64,000 nt of DNA, from the NCBI GenBank assembly GCA_024220505.1, contig JAKZZE010000033.1, forward strand, positions 310,001 through 374,000. Direction: 5' to 3'. This DNA is from Rhizopus arrhizus. Its lineage: Eukaryota > Mucoromycota > Mucoromycetes > Mucorales > Rhizopodaceae. The notes below the pieces were generated by a model. The model did not search any database, was not told the DNA's origin, and saw nothing but the letters and a program-made list of their open reading frames with translations. The translations under genes were made by a program, and so were the position numbers. Positions 24,019 through 36,504 of the stretch are shown here, one piece after another. How positions within the stretch are numbered: the first letter of the stretch is position 1; each line of letters starts with the position of its first letter.

Positions 24019-26695
24019 ACAACAAAGATACCATAACCTCTTTCAATTGATACACTTTTACATATCTTCTTTTATATCTTTTGTAATTTATTTCTTATTA
24101 AACTATATCTTTCTAATAACTGTAATCAACGTTTTCTTATGAATATTTCTTGTCCAATAAAACTCTAGTAGTGGCATTTGGGTCTTTTATACCAATCAAT
24201 CTATTTTAGCAACTGTAATTTGTATCACAAAAAAGACACGAGAATAATGAGAAAAAGGCAAAATTACATACTTGAGTGTAAAGCATAGAGAGGATAGGTA
24301 AAGTTATAGAATGAATTTTTGCAAATCTATATGACATTCATCTCACAATTGTTTCTGATATAATATCATACAACACAAGTAAAGAAAAAAAAAAAAAAAA
24401 AAAAGGCAACTAAGCCTCGCATTGACTCATATAGGCATCAAATCCATGTGCCAGAGGGTTCAAGTGGCCCATGCTTCTGTAAACCAAACAAGACATGTCT
24501 GATGCATTGAGTGCGTATGTAAATCTTGATACTGTAACATAGAAACAGTGTACTGTATTGCTTGTTTCGCTAAAGAAGCTGCTGATAGCCTCTGTTGAAA
24601 AGGGGAACATGCGTGCGATTGCTTGTTGAATCACTTGATAAAGAAAGCTAACAGCATTTCCTCGTGATTTTCCATTTAAGATTACGCAATTTTTATAAAC
24701 ACGAGAAATCAACTGTGCTTATTGTTTACACATGGACCTCACTGTGATTTAGAGAGGAGTTATTTTCACAATGAAAAAGGGTTCATGATTTTCTTTCTTT
24801 GGTAGCCACTTGAATGATGGGGGAAAGAGTGATCGTAAGTTGGTCAAACGTGTTTGTGTTATTGAGCAAGGATGCTTGGAAGACTAGGAAACTTTACTGC
24901 TGCCTTCAATACAAAATGTGCTTTTGGCTAAATACTATACAAACATCACAAAATAAAGACCAGACCGTATTCGCTTGCGGTTTCAGATCAAATGAACAAT
25001 GATGACCAACATAAAATGTAAACATGGCCTTAATAGACAATGCTTTGGACTACAGATTAGATAATACAAGGAAGGAGGGAATTTACTAGGATTTTAGAAC
25101 AATCATAAAGTACTCGTCAAATAAGAAGTATTTAAATCTGATAGCATACTTTTTATAATAAAATAAAGCAAGGTAATTTAAAACAGTAATTTATCAGGGA
25201 CCGTGCACAGAGGACAAAGTGTGATTGTAGAGTGATCGTCAAAGGTAAGATTAAGTAAAGAAACCCTAGTGTTTTTTAGATAAAATAACAGAGTTATTAT
25301 TAGATGTAAAATGGTCAAGAAAGTGAATTGGATTTTTGACATTCTTTGTACTTTTTCCTATCAACTCTTATTGTAGAAAGTAGCTCTGTGCTTTATTGTG
25401 AAACACATTGACAATAAAAAAAAAAAAGAAAAAGGACAAATGCTGACATTTACCTTTTCTAGACAACATTAAAATCAATTAATTAACTTTTATGACAGCG
25501 TGGTTTTCTTTTTGGAAATAAATATTCTTTATAGACAATAATCAAATGAAGTTTTAATAAAGAAAGAGTGAAAGAGTGATCTTTTATACTTTCTCTTGTT
25601 GATCTCTGCTGGGATAAGAAGAAAAGAGTACAACTGTTACATAATGAAAAGAGTAAACATTGATACTTAATCTATTTTAAAAGAGCACATGGCTTATTTC
25701 TTTAACGCAATCATGTAATACATTCTATATTTCCCACCAAATCATAAAAGATGATTTCGGGTCAACTGAGGTAAAAAAAAATCCCGTTCATGCTAAACTA
25801 ACTTTGCCATTTATTCTACTATCAACCTATACATAAAACATACAAATTATGTAAGTAGTAAGCTATACTTTATATATTAAGACACGCGCTCTTCTTTACT
25901 GTTAAAGAAAAAAAAAAAAAAAAAAAAAAAAAAGATAGACGATTTGAGCTGAAGTCCATTTATTGTCTGGGATAGTCTTGTAGGATAAAAATGAACTAAG
26001 TTATTCTTTTTGATTGCAGTAATCTATCGAATAATTAATAATTACATCTTTACATATTAAATTAAATGTAGATGGGTAACACTGTATTTGTTTGTTTGTT
26101 GTAAACATGATTGACCAAACATGATGTTGTGCATTCACACCATTGTCTGTGTTAGAATATATTCTATCTCCGTACCTTTTCTTTCTTGACTGTTCAGGAG
26201 AAGAGTGATCTCCCTAATCTATTCTCACAATAGGAAAAAAAGAGTGGCAAATACAAGAGAGAAATAAAAAGAAAGAAAGAGAGATGATAGGAAATGTGAT
26301 GGTATGAAGGTGAGTCTATATCGGAAAGGGAATATTGGATTGTGCAACCTTTTGAGAAAATATAAATTTCATTCTCTCTTTTTTTTTTTTTTTTTTCTTT
26401 TTTCTTTTCCTTTACATTCACTTTCCTTTAATCCTTTCAACAACTAAATAAAAGAGTTCAGCTTATATTTCTTTAGTTTTTTTTTTATTTTTATAGATTA
26501 GAAAAAAAGAAAAAAAAAAAGAAATATTTCCCCTAAACATCTTATACTGTCCTTTAGAATTAACTCTCCTTTTTACAAACACACACACACACATTCAAAC
26601 CTTTCTCCCTTTTTTTTATTTATTTTTTCTTTCTTTTTAAAAGAAAAAAAAATACACATTAAATACATTTCTCTTTCTATTCTCTACTAAATCAA
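24019..26695. other. Gene-poor intergenic region
   Basis: About 2.7 kb, AT-rich with poly(A) tracts near 24385 and 25912 and a (CA)n run near 26580. A 100-codon minus-strand open frame at 24410-24712 looks mildly coding but starts with TTG and matches nothing I know. The last 300 bp, dense in T/C and A/G tracts, is the likely promoter of the STE20-like kinase. Confidence 0.5.
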
Positions 26696-28296
26696 ATGAC
26701 TATTATTACTGCTAATAGACGTATTCGTTCAACAGAAAAGGTTTATAAATCAAGAATAATAAACAGCTATTGACAGATTTTAATTTTTAGTTGATGCAAA
26801 AATCCAAATCTGAACCCAATTGTCAAGCCAATACTTTATCAGTCCTTGGTTATCCTAAACGTAAATCAACAGGAAATCTTCGTCATGTCATCAGTCGTTC
26901 TTCTTCCTCATGTTCTTCACCTTCCAGCACTACTTCCAATAAAGTAAATTGATCACACTCCTTTCCCCTTTTCTACCTCCTACCTTCTCTATCGAATCCC
27001 ACATGTTTTATTAATTATTTATTAAATATAGATTTGGCGTCCACCTGGACATTGTGAAATTCCTGATATTTTGGGACATGCTTATCTCAAGCCAAGTCCA
27101 CCTGTCGCTTTAGATTTACGTCCGACGGATATCACAAAACAAGTATCCAAGGTAATCATCATCATCATTTACTGACTGTCAACCCACTTATTTGGAAATA
27201 GCGTCCGTGGTATCCTCCTAGTCCGCATTGTGAAATCCCCGAACTTCCACCACTCAAACGTCATACGACAAAGACAACAGCTCATTCCAATCGACTCGAA
27301 TCAAAATTGAGAAAATTGTTACCAAAGATTCCTGTCTCTACATCTGATCCACTCACTCGTTATACTCACTTTAAAGAAATTGGCACTGGGTAAATAATCA
27401 AGATTGACTCATCCTCTTTACTCACTCTTTCTCTTTTTAGTGTCAATGGTGCTGTCGTGAGAGCTGTATGTCGTAAGAAGGCCAATACAAAGGTGGCCAT
27501 CAAGCGTTGCAAATTGGATCCTGATCGTGAATATCGTGCGGCTATCTTGCGTGAATTACGTATCATGGCTTCTGGTCACAGTAACTTGATTCGATTAAGA
27601 GAAGTCTCGTTATGGAAGGAAGATATCTTGATGACCATGGATCTCATGCGTTGCTCTGTCTTTGCTGTCCTCTGTCAACGTGGTATTCCAGAAGAATACA
27701 CGGTTTACATGATTTGTGAAACATTAAAAGGTTTAGCTCACTTGCACAGTCAAGGCATTTTACATCGTGATGTAAAGTGTGAAAACCTTTTGCTTGGATG
27801 GAATGGTGAAGTGAAACTTGGTAAGTGACAAAGGAAGTCTATAAATCATTTGCTCACACACTGGTTGTTCACAGCTGACTTTGGTCTATCTGCTCGTATC
27901 AACCGTCCAAACCATGAGAGATTGGGTACAACAAAATGGATGGCACCTGAAGTGATAAGAGAAGAATATTACAATGAAAAGATCGATATGTGGTCTTTGG
28001 GTATCACGATTATTGAAATGATGGATCGTGTACCTCCTCATTATGGAATTAAAGATGAAGAAGAATTGTTTGACATCATTGCTACTGAACCCAGTCCGAC
28101 ATTCACCTACAGTTATCCTACAATGTACATGCGTGGTTTAGTCGCTTGGTTATTAGATGAAGAACCAGAGACAAGACCAACAGCAGCTGATGCACTTTTG
28201 GAAATTGAAGCACATGTTGATTCAAACCTCTTGCCTTGTTCAACCTCTCAGGATTTGGTTCGATTCTTGAATCATGTCTTACCTTCTGATATTTAA
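26696..28296 (+). CDS. STE20/PAK-like serine/threonine kinase with duplicated N-terminal motif
   Basis: Six exons (26696-26740, 26791-26943, 27032-27151, 27202-27389, 27441-27820, 27875-28296) give 435 aa. The kinase domain occupies about residues 162-425: glycine loop GTGVNGAVV, catalytic Lys in VAIKRC, HRDVKCENLL, ADFGLSA, and GTTKWMAPEVI, an activation/P+1 signature of the STE20 group. No Cdc42/Rac-binding (CRIB) motif is visible. The N-terminal third is basic and Ser-rich and contains two similar short units, each in its own exon: WRPPGHCEIPDI and WYPPSPHCEIPEL. Role is unknown; kinases of this group act upstream of MAPK modules or in polarity. The exon-wise repeat suggests exon duplication. 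Confidence 0.9.
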
Positions 28297-29429
28297 GTTC
28301 CCCTATGTTATGTTTAAACTGTAATTTCTTTTCTTCTATGCATTTCAATCCCCATTTTTTTAAAAAAAAAATCATCTTGTCATTTAATTTATATATTATG
28401 TTAATTGTATGTCTCTCACAAACCCTTTCTTTTTATTTTTTTTTTTTCAATAAAAAATAAATTTATACTATTTTTATTTCTCCTTACTATGTTTCACAGT
28501 TCAACTGAGCACAGAAAAAAAGATTTATTTATGGTCATGAACCCTTTTTATAAAATTCTAAAGAACACACAAGTTGCTTTCTATTCTGTATTCAAATTGA
28601 TGTCACCTACTACTCTGTGATACAAGTAGTACGAAGCGAGGTCAGATCAACGTGCACACGCCTTTGTAATCGAGAACTTGATGATTGAAGAAAGACATGA
28701 ATTGATGAGGAATGTCCATGAGGTTAGGATATAACTTAATAAATCATATTCATCTATTAATAAACAATAACTTGATCTAACATGTGAGAATGAATCTATA
28801 CACAATCTCTGTGTATTGTGAGTATGGATGTGTAGTGCAGATCTAATGAAGTCATACGTGTGTATCTGTTGGTTACCAATAATGAAATGTTTAGATTGAA
28901 TTCAGAAAAAAAAAAAAAAAAAAAAGGGAGGAGTGTGAATCAAAGGATAGACTGTATCCTATTCACTCTCTTGTCCTGTTCATCCCATCAAATCCTGTTT
29001 CTGTCAACCCATCTATTTATCATCACACAAAACCAGGCTTGCATACCATTCGTTCTAAAATCGGTCATTGAAAACAACGTGGCAAAATTTAACTATTTCC
29101 AAACCTGGAAAATAATGGAGTTTTATACGTTTTATAATAGAAACGAATGTCTGATTATTGATTAACAAAAGAACGTGGTTTACAAGAAAAATGGATTTTA
29201 ATTAAGCTTTTTTAAATAGTCTAGACTTCACCCACTCTTTAGGTTTATACTACAAAAAAAATTTTTTTTTTTTTTCACTTGTTCTCTCCGTCATTGTAGG
29301 ACACATGCAATTTCACCTTCTATAGTTTCCACTTTGTACTACATTTAGGCTTCTATTGTCCGGATTCCGATAAAAAAAAAACAAAACTTTTTTTGGTTCT
29401 CTTTCTTCTTCTTTCCTACTTGTCTTCAT
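28297..29429. other. Intergenic region
   Basis: About 1.1 kb without a convincing gene; several short plus-strand ORFs are rich in Phe/Ile/Lys from A/T tracts and have no conserved motif. The final 80 bp before 29430 are pyrimidine-rich, as at other promoters here. Confidence 0.5.
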
Positions 29430-30581
29430 ATGGGAAATCAAGCGAGTAAAGTGATTGAGAAATCGAGAGAAAAGAAGGAAAAGAGAAGGGCCAATAGAAG
29501 AAGAAGCACGATCACATTAGGAGGTCGATCTTCTCATCACAGGGCTGTGGTCTCTGGTAATTATGATTGGATTGAGCAAGAACAACAGCCTAAATCGAGG
29601 CGTCAATCAATCACTGAATTCTTTGTGGGACGTAAAAAGAGTCTTGCACAAGAAGATCTTAGGGAATATGATAGACTTCAAAGACAGGTACAGATTAGAA
29701 TTCTATTTAAACAAAAAAGACTAAAAGATGATGAAAGCATTATTTATTAAAAAGTGCGAGAAAAGCAAATACGTTGGTGAAGCTAAATGAATCAATGACG
29801 ATACTTGACATTGGTACAGGGAATGGTATTTGGGCACTGGAAATAGCAGCAGAACAAAGTAAAGCAAATATCATTGGTCTAGATATCAGACCACCTGCAG
29901 AGTTACAAGGCAAACCTAAAAATTTAACTTATATGGAAGCAGATATCACACAACCTTGGCCAATTGAATCCAACTCGATAGACTTGTAAGTGATGAGTTG
30001 AGGGAGAGAGAAAGGGGATCTTGTATTCATGTTATGTATAGTATCTTTCAACGTCATATGGGAAATATCATTTTAAAAAATCAGTGGCAGCATGTTTTAA
30101 GTGAGATGTATAGAGTGTTGAAACCAGAAGGTACTATTGAATTAGTAGAAGCAGATTTGTGGCATCATAACCCTGGACCTGTACAAACTGCATTTGACGA
30201 ATTTCACCAAACACAGTGTGATGAGTTGGGTTTAGATTTCAAATTCACAACCACTTTAGAAGAAGAATTGAGATTGACTGGTTTTCAACAAATAGAATCA
30301 CGTACACTAGATATTCCTATTGGAGAATGGCCACAAGAAGCAGGTATGTTGACAAATAATTCACTATCTAGAGACTCATTATAAATATAGACTTGAAACA
30401 GTTTGGCTTTATAAACAAGGAAATCCAAAAAGCCTATTTAAAAAATAGAAAAAGTGTTTACATGTCGAAATGGGGAGTGGAATCTGAAGATTTTGATTTG
30501 GCTGTGCAAGAAATATTAACTGAATTTGAAGAATATCGTGGATTTACCAGATATAATAGTTGGATAGCAAAAAAGATTTAA
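29430..30581 (+). CDS. SAM-dependent methyltransferase (UMTA/LaeA-like) with N-myristoylation signal
   Basis: Four exons (29430-29687, 29738-29985, 30042-30343, 30391-30581) give 332 aa. The class I methyltransferase fold starts at about residue 105 with motif I LDIGTGNGIWALEIA, then ADITQPWP and RVLKPEGTIELVEAD, the order seen in UMTA/LaeA-like enzymes. The N-terminus MGNQASK fits the N-myristoylation consensus (Gly2, Ser6), and the following segment is strongly basic, so membrane or vesicle attachment is plausible. The linker EYDRLQRQ-HYLLK crosses intron 1 and confirms the splice. Substrate is unknown; relatives are expanded in Mucorales. It converges on the coiled-coil gene 193 bp downstream. 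Confidence 0.9.
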
Positions 30582-30774
30582 ATGTAATTTTTATATGCGT
30601 ATTTATGTTTTATGGAAAAAAAGAAAACAAAAAAAAAAAAGAAAAAAAAAAAAAAAAAAACAAAAACAAAATTTTTTTATGTAAAAAAGAGAGAGAGAAT
30701 TAGACATTATGAATAAAGAAAGAAAAAAAAAGAGAGAGAGAGAAAATATAATACAAATTTTTTAGAGTGAATTT

Positions 30775-31364
30775 TTATCTTGAATAAGGAGACCTTGAAT
30801 TATTATTAAAAGGACGTGGTGGTCGATGATGTTGCTAATAAAAAGAGTTAATGATGATGTGAGGAGTGTGTATATAAATAATCAATTTACTATTGGTGTA
30901 TATGAATTGTTATAGCGTTGACGTGAATAAAAATAATTTTGTTTTTCTGATAGAGATGGCTCCCATCGTTTCTTTTCTTCTTGTTCTTTTTCTTCTTGCT
31001 CTTGAATGAGTAATTGTTGTTCTTGTTTTTTTTTTAATTGTTCTTCCAACATCATTTGTTTGATTAATTGAAATAACCTGTGCTTTTCTTCTTTTAATAA
31101 TTCAATCTTGGCTTGAATGTCACAGCAACTCATCCTATTCACTTCTTCTTCTTCCAACACAGGTTTCTTTTCTTCAACAGGTGGAGAAGGTAAACCACCA
31201 ATGTGTTCTACAGGTGGTGGAGAAGGAAGTTTAAGTGATTGCCTTTGTTTGCATCGATCCATTATAACAGATTTAATGGCGTCTAACCGTTGAGTTGGTT
31301 GAAAATGATAAACAACATTTTCTCTTTTTATCTCTTCTTTATAGTCAAATATCGTGTCTTTCAT
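30775..31364 (-). CDS. Small charged coiled-coil protein, function unknown
   Basis: Two exons, 31364-30891 and 30834-30775, give 177 aa. Start chosen at MKDTIFDY; an upstream in-frame ATG would add a poly-Phe stretch coded by a T tract, which is implausible. The protein has a proline-rich segment with repeated LPSPPPVEH/LPSPPVEE, then a long Glu/Lys/Gln-rich coiled coil (about residues 80-140), then an Arg/Tyr/Asn-rich tail ending RSPYSR. The layout (coiled coil plus basic tail) suggests a nuclear or RNP-associated protein, but I do not recognise the family. Confidence 0.65.
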
Positions 31365-31775
31365 AAGTAGGAAAATAAAATGTAGAATTAAAAAAAAGAA
31401 GAAAAAAAAAAAAAAAAAAAAGGAAAATTTTATATAAAAAACTTTTATTCGTTGAGTTTTATAAACTATCTTGCCGTATTTTTCCACTAAAAAAAAAAAA
31501 AGAAGAAGGGTTTTTAATCTAAAATAAAGTTAAGCATTTTTTTCATTTTTTTTTTTATAAAATTTATGATTACATATTAAATACAAGTGGAGATATCAAT
31601 TGAACACGCTATCTTTTTTGTCAATTGATTTTATTAATCAAGACAAACAAAAGATGACTCTCTTTGGGTTGAATATCACACAAAACAGTGAGTAGATAAG
31701 GATTCATTATTTCTATTGTATTTAATCTCACTCGTCTTTGTATTGTGATCCTATTTCCCTTTATTTTAGTCTGAG

Positions 31776-31807
<32 letters not shown>

Positions 31808-33204
31808 AGAGAGAAAGAGAGAGATAGAAATGGGTTGTGAAATGATGAGCCAATCTCTCTTGGCACAAAAAAAAAAAAAAAAAAAACAAAAAAGTAAGAA
31901 TGGGGTATTGACCATGGACTCTTAAAGGGTTATTTGCATATCATGTGGCACAAGCATGCAGATGCGCCCACCTTTCTTTTTCAAGTGTCCATTTGCTTTT
32001 CATTTATTTATTTTTTTGTTCTAAAAGTGAACAAGTCAAGTAGGGACGTTCAGGGTTCTTTTATAATTTTTAAATGACAAAAATGAAGAATTTGATTGAA
32101 TCATCGTATGACTTGTTCATATTTTAGAATATTATCCGTTGCAGTTATTTTCTTAATTCATTATGAAATGATCTCGCTACTTTTTCTTGTGAATGACAGT
32201 AAGATTGAGTTATAAAAAGAACTATTTTTGTTAAATGTTGTCATTTAAATTGTACGCAATTCATCATGCACAGTCTAGTTTATAAACTACAATCAATCCT
32301 TCTTCCTATTTCTCACGATCCCCTTTCAATTCATTCTCCATTGGCTTTACATAAACCAATCGAATTCTTTCAAAGGTCGAGAGGACAAAGAACAAATAGA
32401 ATATTGATTTGATTGGTTTCTGATATTAAAATCAATTGGACTTGATCTAAAGAAAACTCTAATCAACTAGCATTGGATCTTGTATTCAAGGCTTTATAGA
32501 CCTGTGAATGACATAACAAAGCATGTGGTATCAATCAATAAAAATAAGCACATTGAGTTTAAATATGTGTTTTTTTTTCTATTTGATATACACACAATTC
32601 ATACTTGTTTCTCATTCATAACAAAAAATAAAGGACCCTTCATTTGGATATCATCAAAGCCGATAAGTTCCGTATTTTTTTTTATTTTTATTATTCTTTT
32701 CTTTTTTTTTTTTTTTTCTTTTTATTATTGGTTTTTATTTAAAAGATGAAGAAAAAGTAAAAAAAAAGAATAGATGAGAGAGAGAGAGAGAGAGAGAAGG
32801 ACTTGAGGTTTTTACTGCTTTTACGATAAGATAACAGAAAGATATGTTTGACATGATGGATTCAAGAGGAGTCACTTCTATAAAAGGAAAATGTTCAGTG
32901 ACTCATGATGGGCAAGTTTCATACAAACAAAAAAAAAACTTGTATTTTTCAGTTATCCTTTCATTCTTATTACTCTTTGAACCAAATTCAATCAATCATT
33001 TCTCTCTTCATTTTCTTGTTTCTTTCTATTTCTTTTTAACTTTTTTTTTCTGAATAAAATTAAACATGGAAAAAGAGAAGGAAAAGAAAAGGACTACGAC
33101 ACATTTCAAACGGAGATAATAAAAAAGAAAGAGGGACACCATAAAAGCCAATACTGAATCACATCTATTTTTTTTTTTTTTCTTCTTTTTTTCTTTCAAT
33201 CAAA
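31365..33204. other. Intergenic region rich in simple repeats
   Basis: About 1.8 kb with long poly(A)/poly(T) tracts (for example 31773-31804 and 31867-31886), (GA)n runs near 31805 and 32774, and T-rich stretches. An exon-like minus-strand block at 31621-31773 is discussed as a finding. The last 70 bp before 33205 is a T-rich promoter-proximal tract of the asparagine synthetase gene. Confidence 0.5.
32774..32798 (+). repeat. (GA)n microsatellite
   Basis: A run of about 12 GA units lies 400 bp upstream of the asparagine synthetase start codon. GA tracts can bind GAGA-type factors, but no such role can be shown here. Confidence 0.75.
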
Positions 33205-35099
33205 ATGTGTGGTATCTTTGCTGTATACAACTATCAAGGTGACGTAGAAGCTTATCGTCAACGTGCTTTATATCTTTCAAAAAAGTAAGCTTATAATCTT
33301 GTAAACATCATCTTATATTCTCTATAGAATCAGACACCGTGGTCCAGATTGGTCAGGTTGTGTGATCGCAAAGAACCACATCTTTTGTCATGAGCGTTTG
33401 GCTATTGTTGGTGTTAGTAAGTGGAGATGATTGGATTGAATAATAAATGATTATTTACTTTATTAAATCAGGTTCTGGTGCTCAACCTATCGTGAGTGAA
33501 GATGAAAAACTCATTCTTTGTGTTAACGGTGAAATCTACAACCACAAACAATTAAGAAATGAATTAAAGGAAGACTATGATTTCAAGACTGAATCTGATT
33601 GTGAAGTCATCTTGCACGCCGTAAGTGGATTGTCTTTTTAAAAAAAAATCTTGATGAATTGACAGAGGATGGTTTAGTACAAAGAATTAGATAAAGATCT
33701 CGTTCCACGTTTGGATGGCATGTTCTCCTTTGTTCTCTTGGACAAGGAACGTAACCGGGTGATTGCTGCTCGCGATCCTATTGGTATTACTACTCTTTAC
33801 TATGGTTGGAACTCCAAGATGCCTGGTACCGTTTACTTTGCTTCTGAATTGAAATCATTAAACGAAGACTGTGACAAGATCTTGGCTTTCCCTCCTGGTC
33901 ATGTCTATGACTCTGAAACTCAACAGACCACTCGTTACTTTGATCCTACCTGGTGGGATGATAAACGTGTGCCCTCAAAGGCTCTTGATTACAAAGTCTT
34001 GCGTGAATCTCTTGAAAGAGCTGTTCGTAAGAGATTGATGGCTGAAGTACCTTATGGTGTTCTCTTGTCTGGTGGTCTCGATTCCAGTTTGATTGCTTCT
34101 ATTGCCGCTCGTGAAACTGAAAAGATTGCTGCTGGTTACAGAGGATCTGAAAGTGACATTGAAAACTTTGATGAAAGTAAGTATCAAATCATGACATCGA
34201 ACAAAACTAACCCTTCCACAGGCGGTCCCTCTCTCTGGCCTCGTCTTCACTCCTTCTCTATCGGTCTTCCTGGATCACCCGATTTAGTTGCCGCTCGTGA
34301 AGTAGCCAAGTTTTTAAAGACGGTTCATCACGAATACACATTTACTATTCAAGAAGCATTGGATGCTGTAAGTGACGTGATTTACCATTTGGAAACTTAC
34401 GATGTCACCACCATCCGTGCCTCTACTCCCATGTACCTCCTCTCACGTAAGATCAAGGCCTTGGGTGTCAAGATGGTCTTGTCTGGTGAAGGTGCAGATG
34501 AAGTCTTTGGTGGTTATCTCTACTTTAACAACGCACCCGATAAGGATGCTTTCCACACAGAAACAGTCGGTCGTGTAAAGAACTTGCATACCTCTGATTG
34601 TCTTCGTGCCAACAAGTCTACAATGGCCTGGGGTGTCGAAGCTCGTGTGCCCTTTTTGGATAAGCAATTTTTGGAAGTGGCCATGAACATTGATCCCACT
34701 GAAAAGTTACATGATCGTAGTCAGGGACGTATGGAAAAATACATTTTGCGCAAGGCCTTTGATGATGAATCAAGACCTTATTTACCCAAGGAAATCCTCT
34801 GGCGTCAAAAGGAACAATTTTCTGATGGTGTGGGTTATAGCTGGATTGATACCTTGAAGCAAGTGAGTGAGAACAAGATCTCGGATGATCAATTTGCTCA
34901 AGCAGCCAGTCGATGGACTAAAGATGTGCCTACAACAAAAGAAGCTTACATGTACCGTGTCATGTTTGAACAGTGGTATCCTCAAGAAGCCTGTACTGCT
35001 TCCGTCGTCAGATGGATCCCTAGAGCCGATTGGGGTTGTCCTGAAGATCCCTCCGGTCGTGCTCAAAAAGTACATGATGCTGCTTATCAAAAGAAATAA
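33205..35099 (+). CDS. Asparagine synthetase, glutamine-hydrolysing (class B)
   Basis: Five exons (33205-33284, 33328-33416, 33472-33620, 33678-34176, 34222-35099) give 564 aa, the usual eukaryotic length. The protein starts [10 protein letters not shown]; Cys2 is the glutaminase nucleophile after Met removal. HRGPDWSG and the HERLAIVG segment belong to the glutaminase domain. [13 protein letters not shown] is the ATP-pyrophosphatase PP-loop, and [12 protein letters not shown] and RVPFLDK follow in the synthetase domain. It makes asparagine from aspartate, glutamine and ATP. The fourth intron (34177-34221) is 45 nt and has no stop, so the frame also reads through it; homology supports removal because the family has no insertion there. 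It converges with the GATA gene 87 bp downstream. Confidence 0.95.
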
Positions 35100-35186
35100 T
35101 AAAAATGTGTGTATATTTTATAGAATAAAAATGTTTTTTTTATATAAAATTATCGTACAATTTTATTTTATTTTTTTAATTTTTGT

Positions 35187-35969
35187 TTAGGGTAAAAATG
35201 AAGGTAATGCAATTGGAGGTAAACGATTCATGAATGGATGATGATTGTCTTCTTTGGGTGGAGGAGAACGAGCGAGGGATAATAGGGATCGTGCGACTTG
35301 ATGTTCTTCTTTGGTATCTTGAGCACAATAACAGTGACGACATGAATCACCTTCCAATATTGGATTGGATAAAGCATGATCCATTTGCTGTAACATGGAA
35401 ACTGTTTCGGATAACAAGTTATTCAGGCGATGAACTTCTCTTTGTAAATGATTTCTGTATTCTTTTTGTGATTCGATCGTATTCGAACAGACATGAAGAT
35501 CGCGTCTGGTATGATGATAAAGTGGTGGTAAAACGATGGGTTGAATAGAAGGAGATGGACTATTTGAAGTAACAGAGGATGAAGAAGACAGTGTACTTGA
35601 TTTAGTGACCATTGGCATTTCTTCTTCTTTCTCTACCTCTTCTTCTTCTTCACTTTCTTCTTCACTTTGTTCATGACGTCTTCTCTTTGTACGTTGTGTT
35701 TTCTCTTCAGTATGACAGCGTTTTCTTCTCTTGATAACCGTCTTCATCATCGTTGCTGGTCTATGAACTAAATGTAGTTTATAATAAAGTCCACATGCAT
35801 TACAAATCGTTCTTCCATTCGTATCTCTTCTCCATAAAGGTGTTGTAGTCGTTTCACAATTAGCACATACTGTTACACCCTGTGGATGATGGTCCTCTTG
35901 TTTTTTATTATCATTTTCTGTCCAAGTTGGAATATTTAATTCTTGATCCTTTCTTTCAAATAAAGTCAT
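35187..35969 (-). CDS. GATA-type zinc-finger transcription factor
   Basis: Single exon, 260 aa. Start chosen at MTLFERKD (35969); the open frame extends upstream through a poly-Phe region that is not protein-like. One GATA finger spans about residues 35-60: [15 protein letters not shown] ... CNACG, spacing C-x2-C-x17-C-x2-C, followed by the basic tail [12 protein letters not shown]...IKRRKR that contacts DNA. After an acidic Glu run (about 103-118) and a Ser-rich stretch comes a probable coiled coil (residues about 165-195, [20 protein letters not shown]). Iron- and nitrogen-regulating fungal GATA factors share the finger style, but most iron regulators have two fingers; this one has a single finger, so the regulon cannot be assigned. 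Confidence 0.9.
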   Translation of the reverse strand: MTLFERKDQELNIPTWTENDNKKQEDHHPQGVTVCANCETTTTPLWRRDTNGRTICNACGLYYKLHLVHRPATMMKTVIKRRKRCHTEEKTQRTKRRRHEQSEEESEEEEEVEKEEEMPMVTKSSTLSSSSSVTSNSPSPSIQPIVLPPLYHHTRRDLHVCSNTIESQKEYRNHLQREVHRLNNLLSETVSMLQQMDHALSNPILEGDSCRHCYCAQDTKEEHQVARSLLSLARSPPPKEDNHHPFMNRLPPIALPSFLP

Positions 35970-36504
35970 TGATTTTAAAAACAGAAGTTGTTTTGTAAAG
36001 AGAAAAGAAGAAGAAACAAAAAAGAAGAACAAAAAAAAAAGAAAGAAAAAAAAAGTAATAAAAAAATAATCGCGCCATTTTAATTCATGATAAAACTGAT
36101 AAACGTTAAATGAGTAAAGAAAAAGTAAAGTAATCACATCGCCCAATGAAATCTTTCAATTCATTGTACTTTCTCACGTTTCTTAACATGTGCTTCTATT
36201 AAAAAGGAGAGAGAAAAAGAAAAAGGAGTTTTTTTTTATAGTTTTTATCAGCATTGATAACAAAAAAAGATATTTTCATCTTTTACTCCTCAATCAGATA
36301 TTAAAAAAGTGGCGTATTTTTTTCTTGTATTAATTCCAGAAATAGAAACCAATCTATCTTTTTTACAATGAAATGGATGAATGAAAAAAAAATAAAAATA
36401 AAAAAATAAAAAAAAATAATAAAAAACTCCGTTAGATCATAAAAGAGTTTTTTTTTTTTTTTCTCGTGTTTTTAAGAATCAGAATTAATACATTTTATAT
36501 CTTT

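Noticed and set aside
24410..24712. Minus-strand ORF of 100 codons
   Set aside because: It starts with TTG rather than ATG and has no conserved motif; kept only as a remark in the intergenic entry.
32480..32749. Plus-strand ORF of 89 codons
   Set aside because: Composition is driven by T tracts, with a poly-Phe end and no support for a start or family.
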